Source: Boswellia sacra | Lineage: Eukaryota; Streptophyta; Magnoliopsida; Sapindales; Burseraceae | Direction: 5' to 3' | Length of the DNA stretch: 64,000 bases | Assembly: GCA_013180625.2 (NCBI GenBank) | Contig: SNVD02013729.1 | Coordinates: forward strand, 21,017-85,016 | In this document: positions 58,931-64,000 of the stretch, in pieces | Layout: each line of letters starts with the position of its first letter | Position numbering within the stretch: the stretch's first letter is position 1 | Translations under genes and position numbers: made by a program | Notes under the pieces: model-generated | Told to the model about the DNA's origin: nothing | Databases searched by the model: none | Seen by the model: only the letters and a program-made list of their open reading frames with translations

Positions 58931-59493
58931 TGCATTTTATGACATTTACCCTCTTGATCCAGTCCTTTTTTTTTTTTTTTTGCTTTTGCTTTGTTGCTCA
59001 GGACTGTGGCCAAGCTACTTTTCTTAAGAATGAATGTCGTGTATGTGAGCAAAAACCATAAAATTTCATGATATTGCAATGCCTTATCTCTGTTAAGGCC
59101 CTAATTTCACTTAGGAACTCTTTATGATGTGTTATATCACCAGTATGCATGGAGTGCATTTTTTTAACTGTTACAACAAACCCTAGTGGTAGATACTTCG
59201 ATGACCACCCTTAACAATGCAGTTACTAGCATCAAAATCCTTTGTTGCTGTTACAATATCTTCATACATCTTTTTTCCTTCAAAAATCGATATCGAGAAG
59301 AATTCTTCATTGATTATACCGGTTTCTTGGTCTTGTGAGTCACTTTTCCTTCTTTGCGAACTGAAGAATATTTAGATCACCACTATTGAAAGAGCAAGTG
59401 CTCCTAAAACAAGGAATAAAACTATAAGGAAGATTAACCAGCCTCTTGCTAAGCCTTTCTTGTGTGAGGGGATAGGGGCTTGGACTTTGCAAG

Positions 59494-59820
59494 CACTAGT
59501 AGAAAAACAGCCTACGGCAACGTGCAGGCGCATGTTGCTGTTCTGCCTGTTGCGAAAAGTCCAGGACATTTCGCAACGTGTAATGCACGTTGTCATAGGC
59601 CTTTTTGCATATTGCTATTTGAGATTTCACAACGTGCATCGCACGTTGTTAAATACCCCGAAATTGTAAACTTTTAGCAACGTGCAATGCACGTTGCTGT
59701 ATCTCAAATAGCAACGTGCATTGCACGTTGTCGTATCTGAATTCGCAACGTGTAATGCACGTTGCTGTATACCGTTAATGGCAACGCACATTGCACGTTG
59801 CCGTAGGTATAATATATATA
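59494..59820 (+). mobile_element. CACTA transposon terminus with palindromic subterminal repeats
   Basis: Starts CACTAGTAGAAAAACAGCC, the terminal motif of CACTA (En/Spm) elements, preceded by aag as a possible 3-bp target. Over the next 320 bases a near-perfect palindrome of about 20 bp (gcaacgtgcattgcacgttgc) occurs about six or seven times in variants (about 59573, 59630, 59679, 59711, 59744, 59781). Such subterminal repeats bind the transposase in this superfamily (family knowledge). The right terminus was not found before the window end, and no transposase was seen. Confidence 0.85.
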
Positions 59821-60023
59821 AAAAAAATAAATGCATATATATTTTTATAAATTTTTGGATAATTTGTGATACTTGTAATATTTTATAACTATATACATCA
59901 TAATAGGAATGATTGCATTCAAGTTAACAATTATATATAATATCAAATTGCATATTTAAATTGAAATGAATATCATTACAATAGTAAAAGTTTAAATACT
60001 TGTATCTATACAACAAGTAAGAA

Positions 60024-60665
60024 TCATTGGAATTGAAAATAAGTAACATACATGAACAATAAGAAAATAACAAGTGGAAAAGGAGGATCGAAAAAAGAGC
60101 CATTGAGAAGGGCTTTTGTAATAAGCTTGTTCCCAGCATCACTGACATGTATTCCATCCCAACTCAAGTAGTTGTAGGGATCACTACAAGCTGTGGCTGT
60201 CACATTGGTTCCATTAATCACCTTGGAATTTCCACAGAAAACTTGAGGGTTGAAGTTATAGTCACCACCACCATGCCCACAACATGCCTTTGTACTATAT
60301 TTAAATCCTGCTCCAGAATAAATAGAAAATATTTTTAGCCAAGTTAATTCGTCATGGCCCCAAAATATGTATATTTGGTTGAGAAGAACATTACCATTTG
60401 ATGCAAGATTTCAGAAGAGGTCTAGGATTACAAAGTGGATGTCGACATATATGAGGGAAGCAGTTGGAAGAGCTGGTCTTGTTTGGTCCACTGTGCTCTT
60501 CAACTTGTTATTATAATCCACCATAGCATTGTTATAAGAGATTAAACAACCATACATGTCGACATCCATGCTATTGTGAGGAAGCTGTGCTAGAAATGCA
60601 GGATAACAAGCAATTGGTGCAAGATTGAGTACAAAAAATGTACACCCACCTAATGCGTATAGCTC
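60024..60665 (-). pseudogene. GDSL esterase/lipase gene fragment (ENOD8-like), premature stop
   Basis: Two C-terminal exons on the minus strand. Exon 60395-60665 starts after tttgcag and reads ELYALGG, LNLAPIACYPAFL, GCLISYNNAM and YVDIH, but has a TGA at 60411-60413 just before its donor. Exon 60024-60307 starts after gagcag and has KACCGHGGGDYNFNP, CGNSKV and SWDGIHVSDAGNKL with the Asp and His of the GDSL C-terminal block, then a long hydrophobic tail. The intron is 87 bp. The N-terminal exons with the nucleophile serine (GDS) are absent. Normally a secreted hydrolase of esters. Whether it was picked up by the CACTA is unknown. Confidence 0.8.
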
Positions 60666-60699
60666 CTGCAAATTTGATGAAGCAAATATGACATTGATC

Positions 60700-60931
60700 A
60701 CTAAGGTAAAATTTTATATGACAATCAAAAAATTATTTACATGCTCGGTGTAGTGCAATATGAGAGTATCAGTATCTGATGAAAACAAATAGACGAAGAA
60801 GAAACGAAAGTCTGAGATGAATGATGTGACGATTACAAAATATAGATAACAAAAATTATCTATCTGATGCTGTTCTGCTCCCTGTCTTTGCTGTTTTTGC
60901 TGTCTATCTGCCCTCATTTTTTATGCTATGC

Positions 60932-61007
<76 letters not shown>

Positions 61008-61630
61008 TTTGCTAATAGAAAAACAGACCAGTACGAACAAGCCTGCATTTGATAGTATAAAAGCAAATCAAACAAGAATATATATATGTTATGCTTACAA
61101 ATAATATGTCAGCCCTTCAAATGGATCAAATAGGCCACCACCACAATGACAAATTTAAAAGGGATACATAAAGAATGAAAAATCACATGGCCACAAGTAA
61201 ACACCACGAAAGAAATATGTAAATGTGTCCAGATTCATTCAATCTGAAACCAAGTTATTTGGTCTAGTAGAACTTTCCAAAAGCACCATACATGCAATGA
61301 GTTAATAAAACAAAATCAACTAGAATTTCATCATTTGCTTAAAAAAAAAAAACCATTAATTGGGATGAAAACAAGGGAACCCGATGGAAAGAGAAAAAAA
61401 ATTGAATGGATCCGCACTTGCCTGACCCCGCCTATTTACATTTGTTTCTTTCAACAATCTAGTGAGGCAATTTATCAAACACTTGTCGTCCATATAGTGT
61501 TATTGTTCTTTATTTTTTGCTTAATGGAACCTGCAAAATCATGGCATGGATGAAAAAATCATCATTAAACATAAAATAAGCAGCAAGAAGATGAAGATTT
61601 CAACCAGTCTTGAAATCACATCTTCATCCA
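60700..61630. other. Spacer with (CA)n(GA)n microsatellite
   Basis: A compound microsatellite, about 18 CA then about 17 GA units, lies at about 60933-61002. No gene recognised in the remainder. Confidence 0.7.
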
Positions 61631-61634
61631 ACAA

Positions 61635-62062
61635 TCAGATCACTTGAGTGATTAGTGGCTTACTTAAAAGTGCGCCTCCAAGTTCCCAATTACAAGATCA
61701 AGCATAGCCCTACGAGTTTCCAGTGTGCCAATACCTACATGGGGTATAAATACTACAATTTCAAGACCAAAGAGCTGCTCAGGCACCTCAGGCTTATGTT
61801 CAAACCCATCAAGACCAGCCCTACTTAAACGGCCTTCGATCAGTGTAGACAATAGCTCAGGTTTCCACATGAGGACATCTCCTAATTTTGATGAGAACAG
61901 CATTTGGTCCCAATGCATTGATTGCTTCACGATTAGTATTTGTATTTCAAGTCTTTTTTTTTTTTGTTCTGGAGTAGTAACTGATTGAGCAGCTAAATGC
62001 GTCCGTTCTCTTGGCAATTGCCATGCCACTCCTTCCCATCCCAATAATGCCAACGATTTTTC
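61635..62062 (-). pseudogene. Hydroxypyruvate/hydroxyphenylpyruvate reductase-like fragment
   Basis: D-isomer 2-hydroxyacid dehydrogenase family. After an acceptor (ttcatag) the minus strand reads [20 protein letters not shown], the GxGxxG NAD(P)-binding turn, then SYYSRTKK and a poly-A frameshift. About 45 residues of the domain are deleted; the sequence resumes at [14 protein letters not shown], then in another frame [29 protein letters not shown] and the catalytic-His block PHVGIGT. A further frameshift near 61663 separates the last residues (KPLIT). The plant gene (HPR2/HPPR type) reduces hydroxypyruvate or hydroxyphenylpyruvate in the cytosol. Clearly a pseudogene. Confidence 0.82.
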
Positions 62063-62104
62063 CTATGAACTAAAACAAATGAAAACAAGAACTAATGTTA
62101 GAAG

Positions 62105-63640
62105 TGACACATCCGAAAAAGGGATTGACTCCCAAGTATAGGAGTGTCGAAGTAATAAACCCGGTAAGACCGGGGTCGATCCACAAGGAAGGGAATTTAA
62201 GCGTTACAAATTATAAGATAAGCAAATGTGATATGGATGGTTCAAAGAAATAACAAGAGAATATCACTAGTATGTAAGATGGTGGGGGGGGAGTGGTATT
62301 TACCAACCATTCACAAATATAAAACAAAAAGCAAGAGAGGGTAAAACCATCCATAGAAATAGGTGGTATAACCAACCATAGTAAATTAAAGAACAATTTC
62401 ATAAGGTGGTAGAACCTACCATAGCAAATAAAATAAAAATTTCATAAACAATAGAATAATTAGAATACAAGAGGAATTAACACAATAACAATGAAGGCTA
62501 AGGTTAGGGGATCCGCCCTTGATATTTCAAATAAGGATAATTAACCCATTTTAGTTATTTGAATTATATTTGTTTCATTACCAATATTTATACCACTTCT
62601 TGTAAATGGGTTCAAGCATCCAATGTGCCAATCACCATATGTCTACAACAAATCAAGGTTCTTAACTAGATTCGTGTCGGTAAGGAAGAACCATACATCA
62701 TCTAGAAAGGATCCAAGCATTTGATGTGCCATGGATTGTCGACAATGGATCAAGACCTCCACTTTACGAGTGGTGTCAAGATTGATTAAGAACTTAAATA
62801 TAAATCATATTGAAAAAATATTACAAGATTAAGATTATTAAGCACATATTAAGGGTTAGAGAATCCTTATTCTCATATCAAGGGTTTCACCCTTTAACAT
62901 TAGCAAAAGAGAAATTAGAAGAACATTATAATAGAAAGAAAATAAAATGCAAGAAAAAGAAAATTCATTAATAATATAAACACACAAAACACAATACAAG
63001 ATCCTAGCCAAAGCCAAAATGTTCCAGCCAAGGCCAAGATGCCCTCATGGGTCACAAGGCACCTCTATTTATAGATACATCCAGGGACAAACTTGTCAAA
63101 TTACAAGGGCATAATTGTCAAATTTAGTTGTAAATATCTTTGACAATTGGGATCATTAGGCACCGACTTTGACCATCCATTTTGACATCGAAATGTTGTG
63201 AATTTTAATCACATGTCTTCATGAAAGTTTTATATATTTCTCTCAGCTTTCTAGAACATATTTATTTGCACAATTTGGATACGTATTTTGAGAGATACGG
63301 TCCAAATACTGAGACCTGGTCAGACTGGGCCGAGACTGTAGATGGGTTCACTTCAAGCCCAATTTTGGTCCCCTAAGAGCCCGAATTGGATGATGCTTGT
63401 GAAATGCAATCTTGTAGACAATGAAATCAGCTTTCCAAAACATTAAGAATTGCACCATTCTGATCTATAAATAGAGAGTTATGCCCATTTTACCAAACCT
63501 GTAACAAACCAAAATTAAGAGGAATTAATTCCAAAGATGCAAATGCTACAAATATGCTTAAGTTGAGGAATTTAATGACACTATTAATGCAATATGATGA
63601 ACTAAACTCTTATTAAACATGGATATTTAAGTGTTCATCA
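62105..63640 (-). repeat. Long LTR of an unidentified retroelement (about 1536 bp)
   Basis: Plus-strand limits TGACACATCC and GTGTTCATCA give inverted ends TGA/TCA. To the right is a C-run (cacccccc) that, on the minus strand, is a polypurine tract (gggggg), so this is the 3' LTR of an element whose body lies beyond 64000. The sequence also contains cccggtaagaccggggtcgatccaca, reminiscent of Ogre/TAT-type gypsy LTRs. The second LTR and target duplication (agaag on the left) are outside. Confidence 0.6.
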
Positions 63641-64000
63641 CACCCCCCAACTAGCTTATTGCTAGTCTCTAGCAATTAAAGCGTTATTATTTAGAAGTGA
63701 TTTATAGAATTTTATATCCAAGGTGGTCATTATTGCACTTTCCTTGATTTTATCCAAATAAACAAACTCTCAACCAATTATTATTATTATTATTTTTTTT
63801 TATGACTCATGTACCCTTCAGTGAAGATATCAATAAACCTCCTTTTTGTGCTCAGTCAACACATGACTATGGGGCTTATTAGAAAGAAGCCATATCGGTT
63901 CTAATATTTGTTAAGGCTAACAACTTTAGGTAGGGGCATTCATTTATTTTATATATATATATGTTTTTTTTTTTAAAGAATGCATCTTTAACCCATGTAG
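63641..64000 (-). mobile_element. Interior of the retroelement cut by the window end
   Basis: Begins with a polypurine tract (minus-strand sense) beside the LTR; the remainder is AT-rich without a recognisable frame. Confidence 0.45.

Larger units (their letters stand above)
56124..59493 (-). pseudogene. LRR receptor kinase pseudogene, MIK2-like (copy C)
   Basis: Exon 2 is 56124-56420 (CDVYSFGVLALEVIQGKRPG, then a frameshift near VAFSWL, and the PTMTMVSQLLSN end); the intron is 56421-58738 and is enlarged by a solo LTR; exon 1 is 58739-59493. Exon 1 keeps the membrane helix (GWLIFLIVLFLVLGALALSI) and kinase lobes, but with several frameshifts including a poly-T tract at 58964-58982. HRD reads HQD (LIHQDIPSNN) and DFG reads HFG (SHFGIAKL), so key catalytic residues are gone. 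The whole LRR domain is missing because a CACTA element begins at 59494, one codon before the conserved cysteine of the C-cap. Order and intron position match the intact gene. Confidence 0.88.

Noticed and set aside
60867..61052. Open frame through the CA/GA microsatellite
   Set aside because: A His-Thr and Glu-Arg run produced by the dinucleotide repeat.
1..64000. CRISPR array, operons, prokaryotic mobile systems
   Set aside because: The window is plant nuclear DNA; no regularly spaced short repeats with unique spacers and no bacterial-type genes.
1..64000. tRNA and rRNA genes
   Set aside because: No cloverleaf or rRNA-like segment was found by eye; TGGTATCAGAGC sites are retroelement primer binding sites and not tRNA genes.

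Overview
This is eukaryotic nuclear DNA from a flowering plant, very probably a eudicot. It is AT-rich, has split genes with GT-AG introns, is packed with Ty1/copia retrotransposons, and carries plant-type LRR receptor kinase, GDSL esterase, MRS2/CorA and hydroxypyruvate-reductase-like sequences. The species cannot be named from the sequence. Only one gene looks intact: an LRR receptor kinase of the MIK2-like type (minus strand, 48840-52083, one 88-bp intron, 1051 codons). Most of the rest is mobile DNA and broken genes.

Layout. 1-5891: minus-strand copia element of SIRE type, cut by the window edge, inserted into a ubiquitin-like gene fragment (5900-6260). 6821-7435: tandem repeats and a triplicated C-terminal exon of an MRS2/CorA-type magnesium transporter. 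7540-8505: non-autonomous hAT element with a perfect 8-bp target duplication. 11340-13185: probable inverted-repeat DNA element containing a complete 655-bp TRIM (11499-12153). 14293-15685: further repeats. 16491-21854 and 26320-31701: two full-length Tork/Tnt1-like copia elements of one family in the same orientation, each with matching 5-bp target duplications. Between them lies a second, decayed MRS2-like gene (23459-24545). The second copia element sits inside an open coding exon whose frame continues across the empty site.

33440-38239: SIRE-type element with two 954-bp LTRs but most of pol deleted. 38690-39122: leader-like exon of an unrecognised gene. 40582-46092: plus-strand copia element with 353-bp LTRs. 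47433-47695: C-terminal exon of a short-chain dehydrogenase (FEY-like). 48840-59493: array of MIK2-like kinases on the minus strand, one intact, one reduced to a piece of exon 2, and one broken by a 2.2-kb solo LTR in its intron and by a CACTA transposon in exon 1. 59494 onward: CACTA terminus with palindromic subterminal repeats, then fragments of a GDSL esterase gene and a 2-hydroxyacid dehydrogenase gene, and last a long LTR of another retroelement (62105-63640).

The genes do not form an operon or pathway. The window shows nested insertion, tandem duplication and gene decay. I found no clear new molecular system. The most interesting items are the two MRS2 relics without the GMN motif, the exon-disrupting copia insertion with restorable frame, the pol-deleted SIRE derivative, and the possible gene-capturing CACTA. 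Retroelement boundaries were fixed by matching LTR lengths and target duplications by eye; family names are from motif recognition without database searches.
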